DNA of 64,000 bases from Aestuariibaculum sediminum. GTDB lineage: Bacteria; Bacteroidota; Bacteroidia; Flavobacteriales; Flavobacteriaceae. Under the pieces are notes generated by a model, which saw only the letters and a program-made list of their open reading frames with translations, was not told the DNA's origin and did not search any database. Positions 8,640-18,040 of this stretch are shown here, in pieces (position 1 is the first letter of the stretch; each line of letters begins with the position of its first letter). Location: the NCBI RefSeq assembly GCF_014596945.1, contig NZ_JACVXB010000005.1:168447-232446 (forward strand), written 5' to 3'. Both the position numbers and the translations under genes were made by a program.

Positions 8640-10868
8640 ATGCGTTTACATTACTTAATAATAAGTGTAGTTTGTACAATCTTTAGTACGTATGCACAAA
8701 CTAAACCATGGCAAGGCAAATTTGAGCCTATTGATCATATGATAGCTCCGCCAAACACCTATCGAACTGCGAGTGGTGCTCCGGGGCATGACTACTGGCA
8801 GCAACGCGCAGACTACCAAATTAAAGCAACCATTAACGAAAAAACTAACGTACTTACCGGCGACGAAACTATAACCTACCATAATAATTCACCCGATGAC
8901 TTAAATTATTTATGGATTCAGTTAGAGCAAAATATCAATAAAAAAGAAAATCCAGATTTTGGAGATATTAAAGGAAATATTCAGGAGAATATGAGTGCCC
9001 GACAAATGCAGTTTCTTACCAGAGCTATCGATTTTCCTGCCGGGTATTCTATACGATATATTAACGACGCTTCTGGAAATCCTTTAAAAGCATTGGTTAA
9101 CAACACCATGATGAAAGTTATTCTTAGTACACCTTTAAAATCGGGGGATTCCATGAGTTTTTCTTTAGGTTGGTCTTACCCGATTACCGACAGAAGCATG
9201 TTTTTACTGTCTCGCGAGGGTTATGAATACTTCCCCGAAGACAACAATTCTATTTACTTAATCGCGCATTGGTTTCCTAGAATGGCCGTATACAACGATA
9301 CCGAAGGCTGGCAAAATCAGCAATTCAGGCGACTTGGAGAATTCGCATTAGAATTTGGAGATTACGATGTTGAAATAACCGTTCCCGACGATCATATTAT
9401 TGCAGCAACAGGAGAGCTTCAAAACCCTGAAAATGTTTTAACAAAAACACAACGCCAGAGGTTAGAAAAAGCGAAATCATCATTTGAAAAACCACTTCTA
9501 ATCATCAATAAAGGTGAAGCCGAGGCCAATGAAAAAAAGAGGAGTTCAAAAACTATCACATGGAAATTTAAAGCCAAAAATGTTAGAGATTTTGCTTTTG
9601 CATCCTCCAGAAAATTTATGTGGGATGCACAGGCTGTTAAACTTGAAACCCATACGGTTATGGCCATGTCGTTTTTCCCGAAAGAAGGTCTTCCTGTATG
9701 GCACGAAGAATCGACTAAGGCGGTTAAAAATGCTTTAGAAGTGTACTCCGAAGCTACTTTCGAGTACCCGTACCCTGTTGCTATTTCGGTAAACACTTCT
9801 AATGTGGGCATGGAATTCCCTATGATAAGTTTTAATGGTGGACGACCAAAAGATGGTAAAATGAGTGATGCCGCAAAACAAGGTATGATAGGAACAATTG
9901 TTCATGAAGTTGGACATATCTGGTTCCCTATGATTGTAAGCAGCGATGAGCGCAAATGGATGTGGATGGACGAAGGCTTAAATACCTTTTTACACCAACG
10001 TACCATAGCCGAACGCTATCCAGAATTCAGCCATACAACACCCAAAAGTATTGTACCGTTTATGAGTGGTGATAAAAATATTCTACGCCCAATAATGACA
10101 ACTTCCGACAATGAATTACTAAAGCAATTTGGAAACAACTTTTATCAAAAGCCTACAGTGGGACTGCAAATGCTGCGCCATTCTATAATTGGTAAAGAAT
10201 TATTTGATCAGGCATTCAAAGAGTATGCGAATCGCTGGAAATACAAACACCCCAATCCTGGTGATTTGTTCAGAACCCTTGGAGATGCTACCGCAACCGA
10301 TTTAGATTGGTTTTTTAGAGGTTGGTTTTTTACTACAGACCACGTAGACATGGAATTAAGCAACGTAAAATGGTACAAAGTATATGAAGAAAACCTAAAC
10401 ATTGAAGACCAACAAAAGAAAAAATCGGTTAAAATAGAAGGCAACAGTGTCGCAGAACAAGCAAAAGACTTTTCGAACGGACCTGATACTATTACCGTAA
10501 CAAATTCGTCTGATGGTGAATATGGAGGGTTTTTATCCAGACTTGATGATGCTGAAGTGCGCAAACAACTTAAAAATAAAAACATTTACGACGTTACTAT
10601 AAAGAATATAGGAGGCCTAATCATGCCCGTTACCATTGAATGGATATATACGGATGGAACTTCTGAAATAGAAAAACTACCTGCCGACATTTGGCGTCTT
10701 AATGAATACGAAGTTACTAAAACCTTTGTCAAAGAAAAAGAAGTTAAATCCCTGAATTTAGACCCAAATTTTGAATTTGCTGATACCGATATGACCAACA
10801 ACAGTTTTCCGAAAACAGAAAATAAATCGGATTTCGATAGTTTTAAGGAAAATCTGAGATCTAATTAA
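8640..10868 (+). CDS. M1 family zinc metallopeptidase
   Basis: An exported peptidase of 742 residues with a signal peptide (MRLHYLIISVVCTIFSTYAQ). The zinc site is complete: H422-E423-x-x-H426 (HEVGH) and E445 in WMDEGLNTF, with the 18-residue spacing of clan MA(E). An N-terminal beta-sandwich (about 50-290) and a helical C-terminal part follow the aminopeptidase N plan, but the canonical GxMEN exopeptidase motif appears as NVGMEFP. M1 members of this type are abundant in Bacteroidota and presumably degrade peptides in the periplasm or at the surface. The small lipoprotein gene begins 17 bp downstream. Confidence 0.92.
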   Translation: MRLHYLIISVVCTIFSTYAQTKPWQGKFEPIDHMIAPPNTYRTASGAPGHDYWQQRADYQIKATINEKTNVLTGDETITYHNNSPDDLNYLWIQLEQNINKKENPDFGDIKGNIQENMSARQMQFLTRAIDFPAGYSIRYINDASGNPLKALVNNTMMKVILSTPLKSGDSMSFSLGWSYPITDRSMFLLSREGYEYFPEDNNSIYLIAHWFPRMAVYNDTEGWQNQQFRRLGEFALEFGDYDVEITVPDDHIIAATGELQNPENVLTKTQRQRLEKAKSSFEKPLLIINKGEAEANEKKRSSKTITWKFKAKNVRDFAFASSRKFMWDAQAVKLETHTVMAMSFFPKEGLPVWHEESTKAVKNALEVYSEATFEYPYPVAISVNTSNVGMEFPMISFNGGRPKDGKMSDAAKQGMIGTIVHEVGHIWFPMIVSSDERKWMWMDEGLNTFLHQRTIAERYPEFSHTTPKSIVPFMSGDKNILRPIMTTSDNELLKQFGNNFYQKPTVGLQMLRHSIIGKELFDQAFKEYANRWKYKHPNPGDLFRTLGDATATDLDWFFRGWFFTTDHVDMELSNVKWYKVYEENLNIEDQQKKKSVKIEGNSVAEQAKDFSNGPDTITVTNSSDGEYGGFLSRLDDAEVRKQLKNKNIYDVTIKNIGGLIMPVTIEWIYTDGTSEIEKLPADIWRLNEYEVTKTFVKEKEVKSLNLDPNFEFADTDMTNNSFPKTENKSDFDSFKENLRSN

Positions 10869-10884
10869 ACAAATCCCAAATTAT

Positions 10885-11421
10885 ATGAACACTAAACCTT
10901 TAAAACTATTATTCATCTTCACTTGTTTTATTCTATTACAAAATTGTGGTGGAGCGAAAGATGATGACTGTACAAAAGAAGCAAAAATTACAAATTATTA
11001 CTACGTTAACAATCAATCCTATAGCTATGAAAGTACCATTGAAATCCCTTGCGACTTTCCTGATCCTGAACCTGTAGAAATTGACATTCCTATTTTAGAT
11101 AACTTTACTTATGAAATTATTAGCTTTATTTATACCAAAGACACAGGCAATAACACATCTCGGTTACAGTTTGAAATAAAATTAATAAACAATAACGATT
11201 TTGCTGTTGAAGGTGTTCCTGTTATAACCATGAAAACTCCCGAATTAGAATTTTCATCGAATTATTATGCTTCAAAGTCACCTAATAATTGTTATAAACT
11301 CGATGCAAACTCATCGTGCACTTTAAGTTACGACGAAGAAGCATCATTAGATTTAGGTGTATCAAATTCTATAGAAATTATTAATGTAGAATATTATTTA
11401 ACCAAAAAAATTTCTTCTTAA
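10885..11421 (+). CDS. Small lipoprotein of unknown function
   Basis: This 178-residue protein has a lipoprotein signal (FTCFILLQNC, modified Cys about residue 21). The mature part has several cysteines (DDCTKEAK, IPCDFPDP, NNCYKLD, SSCTLSY) that could form disulfides, and it looks beta-rich. It follows the M1 peptidase by 17 bp and precedes a shared terminator, so the two are probably co-transcribed. I do not recognise the family. Confidence 0.8.
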   Translation: MNTKPLKLLFIFTCFILLQNCGGAKDDDCTKEAKITNYYYVNNQSYSYESTIEIPCDFPDPEPVEIDIPILDNFTYEIISFIYTKDTGNNTSRLQFEIKLINNNDFAVEGVPVITMKTPELEFSSNYYASKSPNNCYKLDANSSCTLSYDEEASLDLGVSNSIEIINVEYYLTKKISS

Positions 11422-11430
11422 AAAATAACA

Positions 11431-11462
11431 AAACCCCAAAAAGTAAAAGCTTTTTGGGGTTT
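11431..11462. terminator. Bidirectional intrinsic terminator
   Basis: A perfect 13-bp stem (AAACCCCAAAAAG / CTTTTTGGGGTTT, loop TAAAAG) separates the converging lipoprotein gene and efflux operon. Confidence 0.85.
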
Positions 11463-11494
11463 ACAATCAAACACTATTAACCAATTAGGGAGGG

Positions 11495-12925
11495 TTAATT
11501 CCAGCCACCCCCGAGAGCACGGTACATATTAACCATGGCATTCATTTGTTCTTTTTTAGTTTCTACCATTTCAAACTTCGATTCTAATGCTTCGCGTTGC
11601 ACCAGCAACACTTCTAAATAATCAGCACGCGCCGATTTAAACAAAGTATTCGAAATATCAATTGAACGGGTAAGTGCATCCACTTTCGATGATTTTAAAG
11701 CGTAACTTTTATCAAGATTATCAATTTTAGACAACTGATTTACCACTTCCAGATACGCATTTAAAACGGCACGCTCGTAATTAAAAACCGCTTGTACTTG
11801 TTTGGCATTCGCATTATAATAGGCTGCTTTAATTTCATTTCTGTTAATTAACGGCCCCGCAATATCCCCTACTATAGAATACAATAACGATTCTGGCGTT
11901 TCGGTTAATAATGAAGGTTTAAAGGACTCTAAACATATACCTGCCGAAATACCAAGTGATGGATAAAACCTCGCTTTAGCCACTTTTACATCCAACTTGG
12001 CTGCTTCGAGCTCCATTTCTGCCTGACGAATATCCGGACGGTTTTCTAACAATTGAGTAGGTACACCCACTGCTAAATGTTCAGGTATTAAATCATAAAA
12101 AGACTCTGAACTTCGTAACACTGGCTGCGGAAATCGACCAACCAAAAAGTTAATATTATTTTCTGTTTCTACAATTTGCTGTTTAATATCGAATTGTAAA
12201 CTTTGTGTGTGCATAACCTCTGCCTCAAAGCGTTTCACTGCTAACTCGGTAACGCGGGCTGCCTGTTTTTGTAGTTTTACAATTTTTAAGGCATTGGTTT
12301 GAATTTTGATATTTTCTTCAACAATCTTTAATTGATTATCTAACGCTAATAACTCATAATACGACTTCGCTATCTCTGAAATTAAATTGGTTACCAGAAA
12401 ATTTCGCCCCTCTACTGAAGCAATATACCTCTTATAAGCAGCCTTCTTTGCGTTTCTTAATTTTTTCCAGACATCCAATTCCCAACGTGCCTGAAGTGCT
12501 AATCCGAAATTTGGCAGAAGCTCAGGAAATTCTTCTCCTGGTCTTATATCGGTAGTAGCATCGTTGGCTCCCTGACTCGTATAGCGCCCCACTTTTTCAA
12601 CTTCAGCACCCGCATTAAAATTCACAAAAGGCAAATATTCTCCCTTTTTAGCGCTAACCTCATTACGGGCAATGTCTATTTCCTGCAACGTAATATTCAA
12701 CTCCTGATTATTTTTAAGAGCAGTATCAATTAAAACATTTAAATACGGATCGATAAAATACTCTTGCCATTTTATCTGGGCAGTATTGACAGTATCGACC
12801 GGTTGATTTGTAAATTGCTCCGGAACATCTTTATGCCCTTTAACCACATCTATAGCAGGCACACAAGAAAAAAGAGTAGTTAAAACGATTACACCGATTA
12901 ATGTTATTTTTTTATAATGTAACAT
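11495..12925 (-). CDS. TolC/OprM-like outer membrane efflux lipoprotein
   Basis: The product has 476 residues with a lipobox (VVLTTLFSC). Two halves of long alternating helices correspond to the OEP repeats. GVPTQLLENRPDIRQAEMELEAAKLDVKVAKARFYPSL is the hallmark of the NodT/OprM branch. It forms the outer-membrane exit duct of the RND pump. It is the last gene of the operon, starting 13 bp after the pump gene stops, and ends at the terminator 11431-11462. No regulator lies beside the operon; substrates cannot be predicted. Confidence 0.94.
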   Translation of the reverse strand: MLHYKKITLIGVIVLTTLFSCVPAIDVVKGHKDVPEQFTNQPVDTVNTAQIKWQEYFIDPYLNVLIDTALKNNQELNITLQEIDIARNEVSAKKGEYLPFVNFNAGAEVEKVGRYTSQGANDATTDIRPGEEFPELLPNFGLALQARWELDVWKKLRNAKKAAYKRYIASVEGRNFLVTNLISEIAKSYYELLALDNQLKIVEENIKIQTNALKIVKLQKQAARVTELAVKRFEAEVMHTQSLQFDIKQQIVETENNINFLVGRFPQPVLRSSESFYDLIPEHLAVGVPTQLLENRPDIRQAEMELEAAKLDVKVAKARFYPSLGISAGICLESFKPSLLTETPESLLYSIVGDIAGPLINRNEIKAAYYNANAKQVQAVFNYERAVLNAYLEVVNQLSKIDNLDKSYALKSSKVDALTRSIDISNTLFKSARADYLEVLLVQREALESKFEMVETKKEQMNAMVNMYRALGGGWN

Positions 12926-12938
12926 ATCTATTATTTTT

Positions 12939-15900
12939 TTATTCTTCGTTATCTGATCGCTTCATTAATTTTTTAATCAATAAATTCATTTTACGAAGTT
13001 GTATTTTCAATTTACTTTCGCTTTCACTGTATTTCATAAATTCTTCGGTAATGGTAGAGGTATCCTCATCTTTAATCAAACTCTTACCATCAGCCATAGT
13101 TCCAAAAATGAAATAGAGGCCAGGGATAATAATTACTCCGAAAACCGTTCCTAAAATCATTCCTCCCATAGCAGAGCCTCCGATGGTGCGATTACCAATA
13201 GCTCCGGCTCCTGTGGCAATAACTAATGGAATTAAGCCCGCGATGAACGCAAAAGAAGTCATTAAAATAGGACGAAAACGGGCTTTCGCCCCATCAATTG
13301 CTACATCTAAAATAGTGGCCCCTTCACGTCGTCTCTGTACAGCAAACTCTACAATTAACACCGCGTTTTTACCGAGCAACCCAACCAGCATAATAAGTCC
13401 AATTTGAGCATACACGTCGTTTGCCAGCCCCATACCTTTAAGAAGTAAGAATGAGCCGAAAATACCGACTGGTAAGGATAAGATAACTGCCAGAGGCAAT
13501 AAAAAACTTTCGTATTGTGCCGCAAGTACGAAATACACAAATATTAATACAATAGCAAAAATGTAAACTGATTCGTTTCCGCGATTTGCTTCATCGTAGG
13601 TTAAACCTTCCCAAGCAACATCATAGCCACGAGGTAAAACTTCTTCGGCAACTTCTTTTATAGCTTTTATGGCATCTCCACTAGTGTAACCCTTTGCTGG
13701 CAATCCACGAATAGCTGCTGAATTGTATAAATTATAACGAGTAATTTCGTTAGGACCTAATTGTTTTTCTAAAGTCATAAAGGCTGAATAAGGCACCATA
13801 TCACCTTCTTCATTTTTTACGTAAAGCTTTTCTAAATCGGATGGAATTCTTCGATATTCTGGAGCAGCTTGTGTATAAACTTTAAAAAAGCGACCAAAAC
13901 GAATAAATCCTTGCTCGTAGGTACTACCAATTAAAATATTTAGGTTTTCCATGGCCTTACCAATGGTTACTCCTTTTTGCATGGCTTTTTTATTGTCTAT
14001 TTTTAGATGGTATTGTGGATAATTTGCCGAATAGAATGTAAACAATCCATTTAATTCCTTGCGTTCAGATAAAGCTTCTAAAAATGTATTATTAATCCTT
14101 TCAAATTCATGATAGTCGGTAGAATTGGTTTTATCTAACAAACGCATGGAAAATCCACCTGAAGACCCAAAACCAGGAACTGCCGGCGGCTCGAAATACT
14201 CTATCACCGCTCCTAAATCTCTGGTTTCTTCCTCTAATTCTTCCATAATTTCATGAACTGAATGATGACGCTCACGCCATGGCTTCAAATTAATTAAACA
14301 AGTACCCGCATTAGATCCGCGACCCTCGGTCATAATCTCATAACCTGCTAAAGATGAAACAGACTCTACTCCTTCAGTTTCTTCACATATTTTTTGAAGT
14401 TTTTTGGCTACTTCATTGGTACGCTCCAAAGTTGCCCCAGGAGGCGTTTGAATAATGGCATAAATCATCCCCTGATCTTCACTAGGAATAAATCCTGCTG
14501 GCAAGGTTTTATTAGTAAAGAAAATACCCGCACAAAAAGCAATTAACATACCGAAGGTTACCACGCGTCTTGCTACAATTTTATTTAATACCTTAACGTA
14601 ACGTCCTGTTAGTTTTTCAAAGCCTCTGTTAAACCAATCTATAAATTTATCAATCGGAGATTTTCTTGGTTTCCCGTGGTTATTTTTCAACATCATAGCA
14701 CACAATACCGGTGTTAATATTAAAGCCACAACAGCTGAAATTATGATGGATCCAGCCATAGTAATTGAAAACTGACGATAGAACACCCCAACTGGCCCAT
14801 TCATGAATGATATGGGCAAAAATACCGATACCATGACTAAAGTAATTGCTACAATTGCCCCTCCAATTTCACTTAAGGCTTTATAAGAAGCCTGATATGG
14901 CGTAAGGTGTTCTTCCTCCATTTTTAAATGGACCGCTTCCACGACCACAATCGCATCGTCGACCACAATTCCAATTGCTAATACTAAGGCGAATAGCGTA
15001 ATTAGGTTTATTGAGAGTCCAAATAGTTGCATAACAAAAAAGGCTCCAATTAATGACACGGGAACAGCTATAATAGGAATTAATGTGGAACGTAAATCTC
15101 CTAAAAACAAAAACACCACAATAGCCACTAAAATAAAGGCATCACGTAATGTATGAAGCACTTGCTCTATCGATGCGTCCAAGAAATTCGAAACATCGTA
15201 GCTAATTTTATAATCAATTCCAGGTGGCAAATCTTCTTCTAATTCTTTTAGTTTGTCTTTTACAGCATCAATAACATCGTTACCGTTACTGCCAAAGGTT
15301 TGTTTTAAAACAATGGATGCCGAAGGATGGCCATCTAAATTCGAATAAATATCGAAAAACTCACTTCCTAATTTAACATCGGCAATATCGGCCAAGGTTA
15401 AAGTTTCGCCTTCTTCATTTGCGCGAATTATAATGTCCTTATATTGTTGAGGTTCGTTATATCGATTTTCGTATGTTAACACATACTCAAGCGATTGAGA
15501 GGCGATCCCCGAGCTTCGACCTAAACGCCCAGGCCTAGCTAAAATACTTTGATCTTGCATGGCTTCCAGCACTTCTTCTGCTGAAATATTATAAGCACGC
15601 ATACGATCTGGTTTCAACCAAACACGCATCGCGTACTTTCTACTCCCTAAAATTTTAGCACTTGCAATACCGTTAATACGCTGTATTTCAGGAATAATTT
15701 TAGTGTAGGCATAATTATAAAGAAACTTCTCGTCATTGTCTTTTTGCTTACTAAACAAGTTAACATACATAAGCATGCTTGGTTGCACAGGAGTAATGAT
15801 AACACCTTCGCGTTGCACTAATTCTGGCAATAATGGCATAACTTGATCTACCCTTGTTTTTACTCTAACTACGGCCTGATTCGGGTCGGTACCCGGTTCA

Positions 15901-16181
15901 AAAATCACGCGAAGTGTTCCTTCACCCGCACTTGTAGCATCGGAAGCAATATAGCGCATACCTTGCACCCCATTAATCGCGGTTTCTAAGGGAATGAGTG
16001 TGGAGTTCACTAATACATCGGCACTAGACCCAGGGTAAGCGATAAAAATATTTACCGTGGTTGGAGCAATTTGAGGAAATTGTGAAATGGGTAACTGCTT
16101 AATAGCTAGTAATCCTGTAAAAACTATTATAACCGAAATGACGATAGCCAATACCGGTCTTTTTATAAATTTACTAAACAT
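12939..16181 (-). CDS. RND efflux pump inner-membrane transporter (AcrB/MexB family, HAE1)
   Basis: The 1080-residue pump begins with the typical MFSKFIKRPVLAIVISVIIVFTGLLAI. The proton-relay pair of aspartates is seen in GIVVDDAIVVVEAV, and both halves carry large periplasmic loops and six-helix bundles. Length and motifs fit HAE1 drug/bile-type exporters, not heavy-metal pumps. It exchanges protons for substrates and assembles with the upstream fusion protein and the downstream OprM-like duct. The spacing to the fusion-protein gene is 21 bp. Confidence 0.97.
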   Translation of the reverse strand: MFSKFIKRPVLAIVISVIIVFTGLLAIKQLPISQFPQIAPTTVNIFIAYPGSSADVLVNSTLIPLETAINGVQGMRYIASDATSAGEGTLRVIFEPGTDPNQAVVRVKTRVDQVMPLLPELVQREGVIITPVQPSMLMYVNLFSKQKDNDEKFLYNYAYTKIIPEIQRINGIASAKILGSRKYAMRVWLKPDRMRAYNISAEEVLEAMQDQSILARPGRLGRSSGIASQSLEYVLTYENRYNEPQQYKDIIIRANEEGETLTLADIADVKLGSEFFDIYSNLDGHPSASIVLKQTFGSNGNDVIDAVKDKLKELEEDLPPGIDYKISYDVSNFLDASIEQVLHTLRDAFILVAIVVFLFLGDLRSTLIPIIAVPVSLIGAFFVMQLFGLSINLITLFALVLAIGIVVDDAIVVVEAVHLKMEEEHLTPYQASYKALSEIGGAIVAITLVMVSVFLPISFMNGPVGVFYRQFSITMAGSIIISAVVALILTPVLCAMMLKNNHGKPRKSPIDKFIDWFNRGFEKLTGRYVKVLNKIVARRVVTFGMLIAFCAGIFFTNKTLPAGFIPSEDQGMIYAIIQTPPGATLERTNEVAKKLQKICEETEGVESVSSLAGYEIMTEGRGSNAGTCLINLKPWRERHHSVHEIMEELEEETRDLGAVIEYFEPPAVPGFGSSGGFSMRLLDKTNSTDYHEFERINNTFLEALSERKELNGLFTFYSANYPQYHLKIDNKKAMQKGVTIGKAMENLNILIGSTYEQGFIRFGRFFKVYTQAAPEYRRIPSDLEKLYVKNEEGDMVPYSAFMTLEKQLGPNEITRYNLYNSAAIRGLPAKGYTSGDAIKAIKEVAEEVLPRGYDVAWEGLTYDEANRGNESVYIFAIVLIFVYFVLAAQYESFLLPLAVILSLPVGIFGSFLLLKGMGLANDVYAQIGLIMLVGLLGKNAVLIVEFAVQRRREGATILDVAIDGAKARFRPILMTSFAFIAGLIPLVIATGAGAIGNRTIGGSAMGGMILGTVFGVIIIPGLYFIFGTMADGKSLIKDEDTSTITEEFMKYSESESKLKIQLRKMNLLIKKLMKRSDNEE

Positions 16182-16202
16182 AATGTTGTAAGAATTTAAA
16201 AA

Positions 16203-17288
16203 TTACTCGGCATACATATTTAGACTTGCCATTACCTGTTTAGGGTTTTCGAACTTAGTATGAATTTTTTCGCCATTTTTTACCATTCTAATGCCTTCAA
16301 GAAGAACTTGATCATTAGCTGACAATCCATTTTGAACAATAAACAGATGTGGTAATTCGGCTTCTACGGTAATTTCACGTTGCCTTACAACATGGTTTTT
16401 GTCAATAACAAAAACATATTTTTTATCTAAAATTTCGAAAGTAGCCTTTTGCGGAATAATTAAAGCATCTTTATAAGGCACTTTCATGAGTATACTGCCT
16501 GTTTCACCATGTCTTAATATTCCTTCTGGGTTATCAAATGTGGCTCGAAATTCAATGTTTCCTGTTTCATTATTAAACTCTGCTTCAATAGTTTCCACAA
16601 TACCTTCGTGTGGGAAAGGCTTGTTATTAGCCATCAAAAGAGTTACTTCTTTAGCGCTTTCTTTGGACCTATTAGTAATATAATCCAAATACTCTGATTC
16701 GGGTACATTAAAATACACCCACATTTTACTATTATCAGATAAAGAAGTTAATAATTCTCCTTCATCCAACAAACTGCCTTCACGTACATGCAAATGATCC
16801 ATGATACCATCGAAAGGTGCACGAATTTTAGTAAAACTTAAATGGGTTTCCGCCAAGGCGACTTCGGCTTTAGCTTTATCAAAATTCGCTTTACTCATGC
16901 TTAACTCGTTGGCAGAAACAACATTATTCTCGGCAAGCATTGTTGTGTTTTTATATTCAATTTCAGCAACTTCGGCTTCCGCTTTTGCTTTTTGCAAGTC
17001 GGCCTGATAAACGTTAGGCATAATATCGAACATTTTTTGTCCTTTTTTTACCATCTGTCCTTCATCAACATGTATTCCTTTTAAATATCCTTTTTCCAAG
17101 GCTCTTAATTCAATATGCCTTATGGAGTGAATTTGACAGACATAATCTTTCGTAATTGTAGTATCAATTACTATGGGGTTAGTTACTAAAAACGCAACTT
17201 CTTTTTCCTTTTTCTTTTGTTTAGATTCACAACTAACAGATAGCAACACAGCACATAAGCCAGTTACAAGCAATAACTTTCGTGTCAT
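16203..17288 (-). CDS. RND efflux periplasmic adaptor (membrane fusion protein)
   Basis: I place the start at 17288 (MTRKLLLVTGLCAVLLSVSC), because it gives a normal lipoprotein signal of 20 residues. An in-frame ATG at 17321 would add 11 residues before it. The mature protein has the HlyD/AcrA plan: a lipoyl half-motif (about 50-80), an alpha-hairpin (about 85-140, KAKAEAEVAEIEY...), the second lipoyl half (RAPFDGIMDHLHVREGS), then beta-barrel and membrane-proximal domains. It bridges pump and outer-membrane duct and is the first gene of the three-gene operon. Confidence 0.93.
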   Translation of the reverse strand: MTRKLLLVTGLCAVLLSVSCESKQKKKEKEVAFLVTNPIVIDTTITKDYVCQIHSIRHIELRALEKGYLKGIHVDEGQMVKKGQKMFDIMPNVYQADLQKAKAEAEVAEIEYKNTTMLAENNVVSANELSMSKANFDKAKAEVALAETHLSFTKIRAPFDGIMDHLHVREGSLLDEGELLTSLSDNSKMWVYFNVPESEYLDYITNRSKESAKEVTLLMANNKPFPHEGIVETIEAEFNNETGNIEFRATFDNPEGILRHGETGSILMKVPYKDALIIPQKATFEILDKKYVFVIDKNHVVRQREITVEAELPHLFIVQNGLSANDQVLLEGIRMVKNGEKIHTKFENPKQVMASLNMYAE

Positions 17289-17424
17289 TTTATAGGGTTT
17301 AATAAGAATGGAATTCTCCATAGCTAGAACAACAAAACACCTTGCAGTATGTTGTTCCGGAGGATTCGGTATAATAAATAATTTGGTTTGCTTATTTTAT
17401 GGATATAGAAATACCAATAACTAT

Positions 17425-17445
17425 TCTTTTTCAAATTGAAAAAGA
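17425..17445. repeat. Inverted repeat upstream of efflux operon
   Basis: TCTTTTTCAA and TTGAAAAAGA form a perfect 10-bp inverted repeat around one central base, 137 bp upstream of the adaptor start and 59 bp after the small secreted-protein gene. It is AT-rich with no T-run, so an operator is as likely as a weak terminator. Confidence 0.45.
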
Positions 17446-17503
17446 CTTAATAGGCATAAGCATGCCGATAACAAGACAGTTTTATTTACTGCCTCGATTA
17501 ATT

Positions 17504-17893
17504 CTAAATTCTAAAAACTTGGAATAAGATGTGACGCTTGCTAAAAAGCGTGTTACAAAAAAGCCCAGCAGATATAAGGCTTTTGTTACTAATTTTGAAA
17601 AGACGTTCTGCAGTCAGGTAAAATACGTTAAACCCTTTATCTTGAACGACTTTTTTTGAAATTGACTCTTCACTTTCTTCAATTTCTATCTCGGTTACTT
17701 TTAAATCCAATACCCCATCTGTACTTGCGTAAGATATATTTAATGGATTACCCGAAATAACTTGGTTCGCATGGCAGTAATTAGTATATAACGAACTCTC
17801 ATCTAAAGAAATTACATCAGCTTGTGCCTGATTAAATCCGTTTAAGACGAATACCAGTAGAAAAAGTAAATATTTAAAAATTGCTTTTTTCAT
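17504..17893 (-). CDS. Small secreted protein of unknown function
   Basis: This 129-residue protein has a clear signal peptide (MKKAIFKYLLFLLVFVLNGFNQAQA). The mature part is short, with two cysteines (NYCHAN and LFCNTLF) and no family I recognise. It lies upstream of the efflux operon on the same strand, separated by about 180 bp. It could be a real small exported protein; the odd hydrophobic/basic C-terminus (FSKRHILFQVFRI) leaves some doubt. Confidence 0.55.
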   Translation of the reverse strand: MKKAIFKYLLFLLVFVLNGFNQAQADVISLDESSLYTNYCHANQVISGNPLNISYASTDGVLDLKVTEIEIEESEESISKKVVQDKGFNVFYLTAERLFKISNKSLISAGLFCNTLFSKRHILFQVFRI

Positions 17894-18040
17894 TCAGAAG
17901 AACAAAACTATATCACGAAAAACATTTAAGCAAATTGCTAGGCTTAAATAATTGTTAATGGCCTTTTTTCTGTGATTTTTATATTTTTACCACCAAAAAT
18001 TACTAAAAATATATTTATTGATGCTTTTAAACTCTAGGTT

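Noticed and set aside
9419..9811. 130-codon minus-strand frame inside the M1 peptidase gene
   Set aside because: It lies within conserved peptidase coding sequence, and its own translation shows no family features. Frames at 10208-10585 and 45238-45639 were rejected likewise.
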